DNA of 64,000 nucleotides from Hortaea werneckii. Its lineage: Eukaryota; Ascomycota; Dothideomycetes; Mycosphaerellales; Teratosphaeriaceae. The stretch spans positions 28,178 to 92,177 of the forward strand of contig JBAOKB010000076.1 in assembly GCA_037044905.1 (NCBI GenBank), in the 5' to 3' direction. The translations under genes were made by a program, and so were the position numbers. Position 1 is the stretch's first letter, and each line of letters starts with the position of its first letter. Below are positions 29,856-39,880 of this stretch, one piece after another. The notes under the pieces are model-generated. The model was not told where the DNA came from, did not search any database, and was given only the letters and a program-made list of their open reading frames with translations.

Positions 29856-32471
29856 ATGGCTTTAGTCGATCGCTCCAAAGTCGCTTCACTCTACACCCGC
29901 ATCCTCCTCCACGACCTCCCCGTCCACAACCCCACCCTCCCACCCCTAAACGCGGACATCACCAACACCATCCTCAGCTTCCTCGGCCTCGACGTCAGCT
30001 CCTTGAACAAGCCCCACAAACTCACCTCTAGTCTCACCTGTGCCAACGGGCTTCTTCCCGCGATGGACGCCAACCATCCAGCCGAGATCCCGCCACCGGA
30101 CGGCAAATGTCCCTTTATGACCTTACCCACGGAACTCCGGCGCACCATCTTCGCCGACAGTTTGCCTGCCAGGGATATAGCGATCCCGGTCCGCTGCGAC
30201 GACGACGATCCCGGTCCTCGCAAGCGAAGCTCCTCCAACGAGACCAATCACTCATTCGCAGGAAATCGCACTCACTCGCCCGCCTCTTCCATCACCTCGT
30301 CCTCCTCATCCTCCTCCTCCGCCTCTTTGCCCTCCTCCTCTCCCAGTCCCTCCGCCACCACTCCCGCCAAAAAGGCAAACCGTACCGCAGACCTCATGAC
30401 CCTGAACCGCCGCCTCTGCGCCGAAATCACCGAGGTCCTGTACACGGAACGCGAGTTCGTGGTCCATGTCCACGAGGGGTTTCACGCTGGTGGGATTGAG
30501 TTCCTGAATTCCGGACGCCAGCCGTTGCAGTTTTATTGTTTGCCTGCGGACGAGGACGATGACGATGGGGACGGAGATGAGGGGTGTGGTGGGGGCAGAG
30601 GACCAAGGGGAGGGGGGATGAAAGACCCGCGCTTTGGGGGGAAGTTCCATTCCGGAGCGCCGTTTGGGCTGGATCGGGTGAAGAAGGTTCGGGTGGAGAT
30701 TCTGCCGCCTCCCCTTTCTTCTTCTCCTTCAGGCAAGGAGGAAGAGGTCAATGGGAGGATGGTCGCGATGAATACGTACTTCATGGTCCTCGCGCTCGTG
30801 CGGCTGCTCGAACGCGCCGAGGGACCGGGAAGGGACACTCGGATCACGAGACTGCGGGTTTCGTTTGCGGATCGCTGTCGTCGTTGTAGCAAAAGAAACC
30901 AAGACGACGAGGACGACGACAACGACGACTCCACCTCCACCGCCTCCACCTCCAACCCAGCCCCTTCCGCTCCCGAGTCATCCTGGTGGTGGGATCCCCA
31001 CCGCTCCCAACCCCGCGAGACGACTTTCCACGGCACAAGCAACCTACAACTCATCCTGCTCCCCTTCTCACTGCTCCGGGCGCACCAGCTGGAGATCCTC
31101 CTCCCGCCCTCCTGCGCGACACAATTCGCTTCCGATCCTGCTACGCGCTGCTTCCTCCGTCGTCTCGAGGGGAAGATCACGGGTTCCTCCTCCTCGTCGT
31201 TCCCGTCCGCGACGGGGTTGGTTGATCTGCTGGACGATGGGAAGGTGGTGAGGAATTTGGAGACCGCGCGGTTCGCGTATGAGGCTTTTGTCTTTCGGAT
31301 CAAGTTTGGGGGCAAAGGGGAGGAGGTTGCGTTGTTGGGGGAGGGGGATTGGGAGGGGGAGAAGGGGCAGGAGAGTGTTGCGGGGGAGGGGGAAGAGGAG
31401 GAGAAGGAGGGAGGGGAGGACGGGGAGATGAGCGAGGGGGATTGGCCGGCTCAAGGGCAGCGGCAGAAGAAGACGAAGAGTGAAAAGAAGAGGGAAAAGA
31501 AGCAGCTGAAGAAGGAGAGGAAGAAGAATATGAAAGAGAAGAGCAGCAAGGGGGAAAGGTGGGTTGGGGATGGAGATGGTGATGATGAAGAGGATGACGG
31601 GGAAGAGATGCAGTGGGCTTTGCAGCAGTCCCTGGCGCAAGCGGTTGGGGAAGAGGAGAGGGAGCTTCAGCAGGCGATCGGCGAGTCCTTGCGGTACGAT
31701 AGAGAGGAGAGTCCGAAACCTGCAAGGATGGATGATCGAGACAGGAATTATCTCAGAGGAGCGAGTGAGGACCGGAACGAGATCAAGTTTGGAGGTGATG
31801 AGTACGATTTGGGACTCAGCGAGGACATGGATGAGTTCAGCTTTGAAGATTCCGAGGATGATGAGGCACTGAACGAGGACATGGGAGAAGACGACTCACA
31901 AGATCTCGAGCCCTACGAAGGAGACGAAATCGTCATGAGAGAGACTGCTTCAGAACCCAAAGAGGACGATACTGCAGGACTGAGTGAAGACACGACAGCG
32001 ACCGATCCAGACGACGGGGAGGAGTATGAGCATAGACACTACAAAGCAACGGAAGAAGACCGCGCTGACACCCGGGAGTCACGCGCCGGAAGGGAGGAAA
32101 AGAAGAACACACAACCCCACCTCCCGCTCACGGAACCCTTGGGCACTACTGGTCCAATGGCCGCGGATATCTGGCGGGTGACTGGCACGACTAGTATCAA
32201 CAGCTCGACCACTGTCCCCGAGGGGGCAAGGTTCGGGCAACCGGTTGCTGCGACATGGGGGTCGCGCATCGCAGTCGTTGAAGGGCAACCGGGAGAGAAC
32301 ATGGGCCCCAAATCGGTCGAGACGGGATGGGAGGAGGAGGAGGCGGTGTCGGTGTTGGGAGACGTGACGCCTGGATTCATTGCTGAGGCTGCTGCGCCGG
32401 CTTCGGATGGCGTGGCGAGTGGTAATTCGGGCTCCCTAAATATTGTTCTTGAGAATGGGTTTGGTGTTTGA
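29856..32471 (+). CDS. Large acidic protein with F-box-like N-terminus and tandem ubiquitin-interacting motifs
   Basis: Single exon, 871 aa. I do not recognise a named orthologue. Near residue 85 it reads CPFMTLPTELRRTIFADSLP, the LPxELRxxIF pattern of F-box-like domains common in fungal proteins, and TLNRRLCAEITEVLYTEREF follows an inserted Ser-rich run (about 145-170). A middle globular part (SNLQLILLPFSLLRAHQLEI) precedes a Glu/Lys-rich segment. Around residues 580-620 come two UIM-like helices, EEMQWALQQSLAQAVG and EERELQQAIGESLRYD, each with the acidic-x-x-A-x-x-S core. The C-terminus is very acidic. F-box-like plus UIM suggests a ubiquitin-pathway adaptor, which is inference. An internal ATG at 30064 is an alternative start. 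The gene is next to an E2 gene, probably by coincidence. Confidence 0.8.
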   Translation: MALVDRSKVASLYTRILLHDLPVHNPTLPPLNADITNTILSFLGLDVSSLNKPHKLTSSLTCANGLLPAMDANHPAEIPPPDGKCPFMTLPTELRRTIFADSLPARDIAIPVRCDDDDPGPRKRSSSNETNHSFAGNRTHSPASSITSSSSSSSSASLPSSSPSPSATTPAKKANRTADLMTLNRRLCAEITEVLYTEREFVVHVHEGFHAGGIEFLNSGRQPLQFYCLPADEDDDDGDGDEGCGGGRGPRGGGMKDPRFGGKFHSGAPFGLDRVKKVRVEILPPPLSSSPSGKEEEVNGRMVAMNTYFMVLALVRLLERAEGPGRDTRITRLRVSFADRCRRCSKRNQDDEDDDNDDSTSTASTSNPAPSAPESSWWWDPHRSQPRETTFHGTSNLQLILLPFSLLRAHQLEILLPPSCATQFASDPATRCFLRRLEGKITGSSSSSFPSATGLVDLLDDGKVVRNLETARFAYEAFVFRIKFGGKGEEVALLGEGDWEGEKGQESVAGEGEEEEKEGGEDGEMSEGDWPAQGQRQKKTKSEKKREKKQLKKERKKNMKEKSSKGERWVGDGDGDDEEDDGEEMQWALQQSLAQAVGEEERELQQAIGESLRYDREESPKPARMDDRDRNYLRGASEDRNEIKFGGDEYDLGLSEDMDEFSFEDSEDDEALNEDMGEDDSQDLEPYEGDEIVMRETASEPKEDDTAGLSEDTTATDPDDGEEYEHRHYKATEEDRADTRESRAGREEKKNTQPHLPLTEPLGTTGPMAADIWRVTGTTSINSSTTVPEGARFGQPVAATWGSRIAVVEGQPGENMGPKSVETGWEEEEAVSVLGDVTPGFIAEAAAPASDGVASGNSGSLNIVLENGFGV

Positions 32472-33122
32472 GAGGGAAGGGAGAGAGAGAAAAGCAGGGA
32501 TGGGTGGGTGGGGGTGTGGTGATCGGATGCAGGACAAGAACAGTGGGATAACATGAGCGAGACTTTCTTCCATATCGGCATACTTCAGAAAAGGGAAAGA
32601 GTTGACGGACAGCCATGTAACGCTGGCGCATCCATCGGCGCCAGCGCTGTCTCGTCTGGAGATCAGTGAGCTTTTTCAAGCCAACGATTGAAGAGTAGGA
32701 GTAGCGGTCCCATACAGAAGCCATGAAAATAGCCGTAGAAATGAATGAACGCGTGCATTTATCGAGTGTATCAGGAAGCGCTCTGGAATCCAGCTGCAAT
32801 CTGATCTGATTGGGTGAGATGGAAATTCTCAGGGTTCAGGCTCGGGTGTCGTCACTGTTGATCCGGTTGCTAGGGAACGGAACACGAGAAACGCCTGTGT
32901 CCGATACCACGGCTCAGTCTCGAAACGAAATAGAAAAGGGAGAGAAAAGAGAAGTAGGAGAGTTACGAAGACATCATTAACATCCCCCACCTACCGCAGC
33001 CGAAAAGCGAGTCTTTCTACCGATCAGCCTTCCCACTCCACTGCTTATCGACACACGAGCACCAAGACAACAAGACGTCCTCTCCTACCACCACTCCTAC
33101 GAAATCTTCACAATCCAAGTCG
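32472..33122. other. Intergenic region UIM protein - UBE2C
   Basis: 651 nt hold the 3' flank and E2 promoter. A purine-rich patch (AAAAGGGAGAGAAAAGAGAAG at about 32934-32954) lies upstream of the E2 gene. No supported gene was found. Confidence 0.4.
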
Positions 33123-33992
33123 ATGGCCAGTAGAATAAACACCATGAGCGCCGCATCAGCTCCATCAGTAGGCCAAGGTGCTAAGAGCACCAGCGGGCCA
33201 GCCAACGCAACCACCAACGGCAATGTCGTGAAGCGGTATGTCATACATTCCTCAAGCGACCACTTCCTCCAGCAAGAGAAGAGAGATGGCAGACAGAAGG
33301 ACAACCAGGCTACATCAGAACAAACCCCTCCTAACCCTCTTCTCCTCGAAATAGCCTCCAATCCGAACTCATGACCCTCATGACCCAACCCACCGCAGGC
33401 ATCTCCGCCTTCCCCTCCGGCAGCGACATGACACACTGGAACGCGACCCTCCAAGGTCCCACCGAAACGCCCTACGCAAGTAAAACCTTTAAACTCACCC
33501 TCGCCTACCCCAACAACTACCCTTACGCGCCGCCGGAAGTGCTATTCAAGACGCCCATCTACCATCCCAACGTCGACTTCTCGGGCCGGATCTGTCTGGA
33601 TATTTTGAAACCGGGCGGGAGTGGGAAAGAAGAGGGAGCGTGGAGCGCGGTGATGAATACGCAGACGGTGCTGTTGAGTATCCAGAGTTTGTTGGGGGAA
33701 CCGAATAAGTATGTTCTTTTTTTCCAATTTCCCTTCCATTCTTTCTTTCTTTTTTTTTTTTTTTGGAGCAGAGTGGTCTTTGCTTTACTTCCTTTCTTCA
33801 TGGAAAGAATACGGGAGTAAAGCAAACGGTGACACACGCCGCCGCCGGCGAAGAAGATTGGCTAACATGTTACAAAGTGCCTCCCCCCTCAACGGCGAAG
33901 CCGCCCTGCTCTGGGACTCGGATAAGGCCGAGTTCAAGCGGAAAGTGGACGCGCGACATCTGGAGCCGGCGGAGATGGAAGAGGCTGCTTAA
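33123..33992 (+). CDS. UBE2C/UbcH10-type ubiquitin-conjugating enzyme
   Basis: The model is join(33123..33235,33355..33708,33878..33992), 193 aa; an ATG at 33144 would give 186 aa. The UBE2C class (UbcH10, S. pombe Ubc11/UbcP4) charges APC/C with ubiquitin at mitotic exit. The UBC fold begins RLQSELMTLMTQPTAGISAF, with LTLAYPNNYPYAPPEVLFKT, YHPNVDFSGRICLDILK (active-site Cys in GRICLD) and TVLLSIQSLLGEPN. Exon 3 gives NASPLNGEAALLWDSDKAEF. Between ILK and WSA there are about nine extra residues (PGGSGKEEG) not usual in UBE2C, at the place where Cdc34/Ube2G-type E2s carry a loop. Introns are 119 and 169 nt; the second contains a T17 tract. The N-terminal extension is Ala/Ser-rich like UbcH10. 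Confidence 0.88.
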
Positions 33993-35309
33993 AAAGCTCT
34001 TCCTCTTTATCCATCTCCCTCTTTCTCTTACCTTCTCTTACTCCCTTTATTTCGTACCCCCTTCTCTCTTTCATCAGCGTGGGAGGGATATCCTATTCTA
34101 TTCTACTTTTACTCCGGAAAGCCACCTCTTTCCCCCCCAGGTGGAGGACAATGGGGTCTCGGACCCCCCGTTCCCGCCCCCTTACTCTCCTCTCTTCTTT
34201 TTCCCCATTCTGACGGCGTTTCCTCTCCCTGAGATAGATTCGATACGGCGGACCCCGGGATTCGCAGTCTTTCTGCATAAGTTCAGCAACAAAACCTGAA
34301 GGTCATTATCTTACGTATCATGATGGGGTGAGGGCGGGTGGGGATGGGGTCAGGGTCTGAGTCCTAGCGGACAATAAGGACTGGGGGGAGTCAAGTGGAT
34401 TCGATGGGCGGAGCGGCGTTTTTCAGATCATAAGGGCGGAATAACGATCACTATTCCTTTTTTTTTTTTTTCTTGCTTTTGTTTCCTTTTTTTTTTTTTT
34501 TTTTTTTTTTTGGAGGAAACGGGTTGGATTTAAGGTGGTTTCTTCCATTGGTGCAGATAGGGTCCTAAAGACTTTTACTTTCCGGCCACCCTTTCTTACT
34601 TCCTGCCTACTCGATGATGGACTTTGAGACCCGATTCCTTTCTATGAATAGTCCCTCCTGATAGTATATCTTTCTTCTCTCCCTTTATTTCTTTCCTTTT
34701 ACTTTTCTCTTCTTTTCTTTTTTCCGGTTGGATCCGATTGTTTTCTCGGTCGTGGGACTCTCAAAGAAAGTAGGCAGACGGTAGAGAATGCCCATGCCAC
34801 ACAGCTTGAGGCAGTGCTGTACGGCTTCACATACCCTCCTAACGTCTGTATCAAGGTCCTTGAGTCGTAAGATACATTTCTCCTCACCTCCTGGAAAAGG
34901 GAGAGGAAGAGGGGAGGGATCGGGAAGGAAGAACGATATGACAGCAGCAAGATCACACCTGCATGGCTATGGTATGATTTGGACCATGAGTGAAGATCGA
35001 ATTTTTGGGAGGGTGTTGTTCGCTATCGCCTTCTGGACTTTCATTTTTTTTTTTTTTCCTCCCTTTCTTCTCCCTTTTCTTAAACTATTATTTTAGGTGA
35101 GGTAGCGGGCCGCACCTACAGTCATTCCCCTGCGTGATTCGGTGCTTTGTAAAAGCCAGAAAGCTTCCCGAGAACCTTGGTCTGACTCTATTCTCCCGAG
35201 TCATATTACGGTGAAAATAAATTCATTAATCGTTTCCCATGTGATATTTTTCGAGATCCATCATCCTATCCAAGAGTAAATCTCCCAGACAAATCTGCCA
35301 ACGCACCCC
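33993..35309. other. Convergent 3' region rich in T tracts
   Basis: 1.3 kb lies between the E2 stop codon and the stop codon of the convergent PXA1 gene. It has repeated T tracts (about 34459-34470, 34489-34511, 35046-35058) and CT-rich stretches. No supported gene was found. Confidence 0.4.
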
Positions 35310-37904
35310 TCATTCTCCTTGCCTTCGCTCCCCCTCCTCCACCTCCACACCACCACCATCAAACCTCGGAGCCTCCAAAACCCCCTCCCGTTGCTCTTCA
35401 CCGTCCCTACCGCCCTCAACACCTTTAACCCACACCCTCCCCAACTCCTCCTCAATCTCCTTCCTCCTCGCCCTCCACCCCTCCACCAACCCCAACCTGT
35501 CCCTCAACTCCCTAACCTCCGCCTCAACCCCCTCAACCTCCCTCTTCGTTCCGATCCGCACAAACTCATACCCTTCCCCCTCCTCCCCCAGTCCCAACGT
35601 AAGCAGGAACCCATGATACCTTTTCAGACTCGCGCGGGTGGAGATGGTGATCAGCGTGATCCCTTTACTTTTACACGTCTCGTAGAGCAGACCCTCGACG
35701 TCGGAACTCACGGCCGAGGTGCCCTCGTCGATGATGGCGTACCGGGGTTCGTGGTAGAGGAGGCGCGCGAGGGAAATACGTTGTTTTTCCCCTCCCGAGA
35801 GGACGTCTTTCCAGACTTTGCGGGTGTCCCAGCCCCCCTCGCGCGAGGGGAGGTAGTGGAGTTTGGCTTGGTCGAGGATGGTTTGGAGGTCGGCGTCGGT
35901 GGTGTGTCGGCCGGAGGTGGACTCCCGCATGTCGAGTTCGGTGTGCGGGTAGATGACCTGGTCGCGCAGCGTGCCGGGCGAGAGGTAAGGGCGTTGCGGC
36001 AGGAACATGATGCCGTCTTGGCCGATCTGGCGGGGGCGGGAGGTCAGGCCGCGGTAGGTCGGCCAGAGTCCTGCGATGATGCGGGAGACGGCGGATTTGC
36101 CGGCGCCGTTGGGCCCGGTGATCAGGAGGTGGTCGCCTGGTCCCACAATGAAGGAGAGGTTGTCGATAAGTTCTTCCCCGCCGAGGGGGAAGAGGGAGGG
36201 TGCGACGACGGGGACGTTCTCGAGGCGGACCCCGTCGAAGCCCTTTTGCAGTGTCCCTTGTACGTCGGTCATGCTGTATAGTTCAGGGTAGGATCCACGA
36301 GTTTGGTGGTAGGCGTGCGACTGAACGCGGTGGAGGGTGGAGATAAGGGTGTAGACCCGACTTGTGTAGCCTGCGAGCTCGGCAAGGTCTTTAAGGCTGT
36401 ACATCATGCGGCCGCCTGCGTCGGCGAGCGACAACATAAGACGTTTGTTGGTGATGAACTGCTTCATTCTGCCGCCACTCCGTTCGCTGGCAGAGTAGCT
36501 CTGCTCTGGGTCACGGCCGAGATGCTCTACGTCTGCAGAGGAATCTTCGTAGGATGTTCTGCCGGTTGCACTTACCCGTGGACCTCTGTTCTCTTCCTCG
36601 CTGAGGCCGCCTAAAGCAGGAAGAAAGACTGGCAGACTGGTGACGAGATACCCAAAAGCCGACCAGCTGTACTTCAGCACAAAGTCTTCAAGCATGTTAT
36701 ATCCTACTTTGATCTTGTAGATGCCTTCCATCCACTTGCGTAGCTCCTTGAAGCCCTGGTCCAGCAGGATATGTTCCGTCGGGCCTCCAGCATAAAAGGC
36801 GACTTCCTCAGCATTGGCAATCAGCCGCGCATGCAGCGCTCTGAAATCGCCCTCTTTCCGACCCTCGACGGCCTTCATCTTCCCGAACGGAGGGCTGAGC
36901 TTACGGAGCAGAGTGGCGGTAGCAAAATAGTTGATCAGCAATCCGCTCAGCGCCAATGGGCCCAGAGACTTGTATAGCTGGAAGTTGAAGGTGACCAGGT
37001 CTACCAATGGCTTTCCAAGCGATGAGTAGAGGGCAGCGGCACTATCGCAGAAGAGCGTCAGATCCTGGGTAATGAATTGATCTGCTCCCTGTCCCGCGCC
37101 ACCATCGAGATTATGCAGCTTGTAGTAAGCCAGCTGCGGGCTCAGGTACAAGTCGTGGATGTACCTGGTGAGTCTAGTCCGGAAAGCGATGCTGATCTTG
37201 CTCTGTAAGAACTTGATCATGCTGTTGGTGTAGCTGCTCACTGCGCCTATGCTTAACCACTTGGCCAGTCCGAGCAGGAAGGCTTTGCCCTTGCCGCCGA
37301 CCAAGTCCCGCACTATCTCGCCATCTATTCGTGCGACTACGAGGGAGAGGTAGGTGCGGAGAAGGAGAAAGATGGCGTGGGTGGTGAGGAGACCGGTCTC
37401 TTTGCTGCTCCAGCGGGGTATCATGATGTTCATCAACGCTCCAAACTGATGCAGAAAGGCCATGTTGAGCCCGGGCTTGATGTTGGTGGGCGGAACACCT
37501 GACTCCATGCCCGTCTGCTTGGGTGGACGGAGGAAGAGTCGTCGGTGTGCATCGAAGGTGGATTGCTTGGTCGGACGGATAGTGACTTTGGCTGTACTGC
37601 TCTTATAGGGAACGAAGATGGTGCGCTCGCCATCCTTGCCTCTAAGACCGCTGTTCCGGCGTACTAACCTGCGGCCCTGATCGTGCTCCGTCCTACGACG
37701 CTGATAGATGTTGTAGCCGCCATAGCTGGCGGCGATGATGGTCAAGGATAGGGCTAGTGTGGCAAGCAGCTGCGTCGTGCGCCTGCTCAGCGGACTACGT
37801 CGTTCTAGTCTTGACAGCCGCTTCGATAGGCGCTCGTAATAGTGATCAAAGAGGGAGGAGAAGCGATCGGCTGGCGAGAGGCGCAGGGTGGATTGAGCAG
37901 CCAT
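35310..37904 (-). CDS. PXA1: Peroxisomal fatty-acyl ABC half-transporter (ABCD/PXA1 type)
   Basis: Single exon, 864 aa. ABCD half-transporters dimerise in the peroxisomal membrane to import very-long/long-chain acyl-CoA for beta-oxidation. An Arg/Ser-rich N-terminus precedes a first hydrophobic helix (LLATLALSLTIIAASYGGYN). The membrane domain runs to about residue 450 and includes the family motif NAEEVAFYAGGPTEHILLDQ near 360. The ATPase domain has Walker A GPNGAGKS (about 593), FLPQRPYLSPGTLRDQVIYP, signature LSGGEKQR (about 698) and Walker B YAIIDEGTSA. At the H-loop position it reads ISTRASLKRYH, with Thr instead of the usual His. The C-terminal 100 residues are charged and Glu/Arg-rich. 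PXA1 versus PXA2 is decided on overall feel and is less sure. It is divergent from the AlaX gene. Confidence 0.85.
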   Translation of the reverse strand: MAAQSTLRLSPADRFSSLFDHYYERLSKRLSRLERRSPLSRRTTQLLATLALSLTIIAASYGGYNIYQRRRTEHDQGRRLVRRNSGLRGKDGERTIFVPYKSSTAKVTIRPTKQSTFDAHRRLFLRPPKQTGMESGVPPTNIKPGLNMAFLHQFGALMNIMIPRWSSKETGLLTTHAIFLLLRTYLSLVVARIDGEIVRDLVGGKGKAFLLGLAKWLSIGAVSSYTNSMIKFLQSKISIAFRTRLTRYIHDLYLSPQLAYYKLHNLDGGAGQGADQFITQDLTLFCDSAAALYSSLGKPLVDLVTFNFQLYKSLGPLALSGLLINYFATATLLRKLSPPFGKMKAVEGRKEGDFRALHARLIANAEEVAFYAGGPTEHILLDQGFKELRKWMEGIYKIKVGYNMLEDFVLKYSWSAFGYLVTSLPVFLPALGGLSEEENRGPRVSATGRTSYEDSSADVEHLGRDPEQSYSASERSGGRMKQFITNKRLMLSLADAGGRMMYSLKDLAELAGYTSRVYTLISTLHRVQSHAYHQTRGSYPELYSMTDVQGTLQKGFDGVRLENVPVVAPSLFPLGGEELIDNLSFIVGPGDHLLITGPNGAGKSAVSRIIAGLWPTYRGLTSRPRQIGQDGIMFLPQRPYLSPGTLRDQVIYPHTELDMRESTSGRHTTDADLQTILDQAKLHYLPSREGGWDTRKVWKDVLSGGEKQRISLARLLYHEPRYAIIDEGTSAVSSDVEGLLYETCKSKGITLITISTRASLKRYHGFLLTLGLGEEGEGYEFVRIGTKREVEGVEAEVRELRDRLGLVEGWRARRKEIEEELGRVWVKGVEGGRDGEEQREGVLEAPRFDGGGVEVEEGERRQGE

Positions 37905-38383
37905 TGTGTAGGCGCATCAAGACGTGGTTGACTACTACATGAAGGAGGGAGGGGTATCTAGCGATGGAAGACGATGATGCCTAGGTACGATGGTATTCAC
38001 TGCGGTGTGAGGGGATGGAGGAAGAGGGAAAGTTGTAGATGGCTGACTGCCTTAGTCGCATGTTGACTATTGGCCTCTCTTGCATGTGCTTGTCCGTCCG
38101 CGTGACGACCACCTCCTCGCCCTTTCACATGAATGCCGAGGTCTATGCGAGCCTCAGGCACCAGTCTCACGCTTCCCGATCCAATTCCATCCATGGATCG
38201 CCACCTCAATGCATCCATCCTCCGTCAACCGGACAGGCTGAGTCAGTCACAATCGACAAGAACATGGTCAAAGTATGACAGCGTAGTCTGAAAGACTAGA
38301 CTTCATTTGCATTCTGCCTGCTTCCAGACATTCCTAGAGACCCTCTGCTCTCCTCACTTGTAGCCCGATTAACAAAAGTAAAC
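37905..38383. promoter_or_regulatory. Divergent promoter region PXA1 / AlaX
   Basis: 479 nt lie between two start codons on opposite strands. It should contain both promoters. No specific regulatory element was recognised with confidence. Confidence 0.45.
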
Positions 38384-39232
38384 ATGACGGACCCATCATC
38401 CCGTTCCAGCCGGCCAACGAAAGCAATCTATCAGTACGAAGAAGGGCTACGAACCCACATTGCCCGTGTCGTTGCTATCCAGCCCTTCTCGGCTCTGTCT
38501 GATGCCGAACGAAGTCTGTTCAAAACTGGCTCCGAGAACACTTACGCACTCGAGACCAATGAGACAATCTTCTATGCTCAAGGAGGCGGCCAGCCATTCG
38601 ATACAGGGTACATAGAAACGGCCAGCCATGGCGACAAACGTCCCAAATTCATCGTAGAATCCGTGCGAAATGCCTCAGAAGGCCGGATCCTGCACTTTGG
38701 CCACTTCGAAGACCCCACTACCGCGAAGCTCGAAGCGGGTGATATGGTCGAGCAACACATCGACGGCGCCAAACGCGACCTGAACAGTAGAATCCACACT
38801 GCAGGCCACATCATCGCCCTCTCCATCCGTCAACTAGCCCAGCAGGACCCCGACCTCAATGTCACCGAACTCAAAGCCCAGCATTACCCGGATACCTCAT
38901 TCGTAGAATTCCAAGGTTCGATCGATGGTAAATTCAAGGAAGCCATTCAGCACCAAGCAAGCCAGTACGTGAAAGATGCTCTACCGGTGAAACTGTCCTG
39001 GTACCTCCCCGACGAGCTTCATTCCCATGAGGTCATCACGGCCGAAGGGATGTCCATCATAGCCGGAGCGGATGGTAAAGTACGAGTCGTCGATATTGTA
39101 GGCGCAGGCGCGTATCCCTGTGGTGGCACGCACGTTCCGGATACGAGTCGAGTAGGAGAGATTGTCGTGAAGAGTATTAAGAGGCAGAAGGGGAATAGTA
39201 AGGTGTCTTATGCCGTTGTGGATGCGAAGTGA
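38384..39232 (+). CDS. AlaX-type alanyl-tRNA editing protein
   Basis: 282 aa, single exon. Stand-alone relatives of the AlaRS editing domain hydrolyse Ser-tRNA(Ala) or Gly-tRNA(Ala). The two zinc-binding motifs are present: HTAGH (His138, His142) and CGGTH (Cys246, His250), with the conserved FYAQGGGQPFDTG strand at about 63-75 and VEQHIDGAKRDLNSRIHTAG leading into the first motif. No tRNA-synthetase catalytic core is attached, so it acts in trans. The late segment VGAGAYPCGGTHVPDTSRVG is characteristic. There is no targeting sequence, so the protein is probably cytosolic. The start ATG in AACATGACG context is the first after a stop in frame. Confidence 0.9.
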   Translation: MTDPSSRSSRPTKAIYQYEEGLRTHIARVVAIQPFSALSDAERSLFKTGSENTYALETNETIFYAQGGGQPFDTGYIETASHGDKRPKFIVESVRNASEGRILHFGHFEDPTTAKLEAGDMVEQHIDGAKRDLNSRIHTAGHIIALSIRQLAQQDPDLNVTELKAQHYPDTSFVEFQGSIDGKFKEAIQHQASQYVKDALPVKLSWYLPDELHSHEVITAEGMSIIAGADGKVRVVDIVGAGAYPCGGTHVPDTSRVGEIVVKSIKRQKGNSKVSYAVVDAK

Positions 39233-39880
39233 GATGTGCGAGTGTTGTGCAAGGGTTCAACGCTCATCGTACCGGGTTGCTCAGACTGCTGCTTGGGATT
39301 CTTCCAAGCAGACGCTATCGCTGGAATGAAGCATAAATGCCATAAGAGGAAGTCAAGCCGCTTGCACTAAGAAATACTGTGTGCTGTGTTGAAAGAACTG
39401 TACAGAGATTTCGGTTCTGCAAACATCCAAGATCTGGACTGGGTAGTAGTCGCTCATAGAATCTGCGTCTCCCCCACGAGGACACTAATAGTGGATGGCC
39501 CCTCAAAAGACGCACTAGGCTACTAGCTTACAGTAGCACATTGCAAGATGACGGCGGCGGGACGCTGGCAGAGATGCTATTGAACCCAAGGCCACGGATG
39601 ATTCGGAATGGTTAGAGAGTTGGCAGACTTCGGCGAAAGGCAGAAGAGCCTGTGAACATCAGCAGACTTGCGTGACTCAAGAAGCTTCGTGTATTTCTGA
39701 TAAAGGCGTCGCTTGTTTGGTACGTATCTGAAATGCAAAACGAAATTACTTTCTCTACAGCTAAAATGGCCTGTTGGATAGCAACGTAGCAGTTGAGCAA
39801 GCTAGCTTTTATGCAGAAACAAATCGAAATTGCACACCCTTAGGAGAGCGTGTCTCATACGGGAAACCATTTGCTGGTCT
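39233..39880. other. Convergent 3' region AlaX - DMC1
   Basis: 648 nt lie between stop codons of convergent genes. Only short ORFs without domains are seen. Confidence 0.4.

Noticed and set aside
35319..36281. 320-codon plus-strand ORF inside PXA1
   Set aside because: Antisense shadow of the ABC ATPase domain, which has all its motifs on the minus strand.
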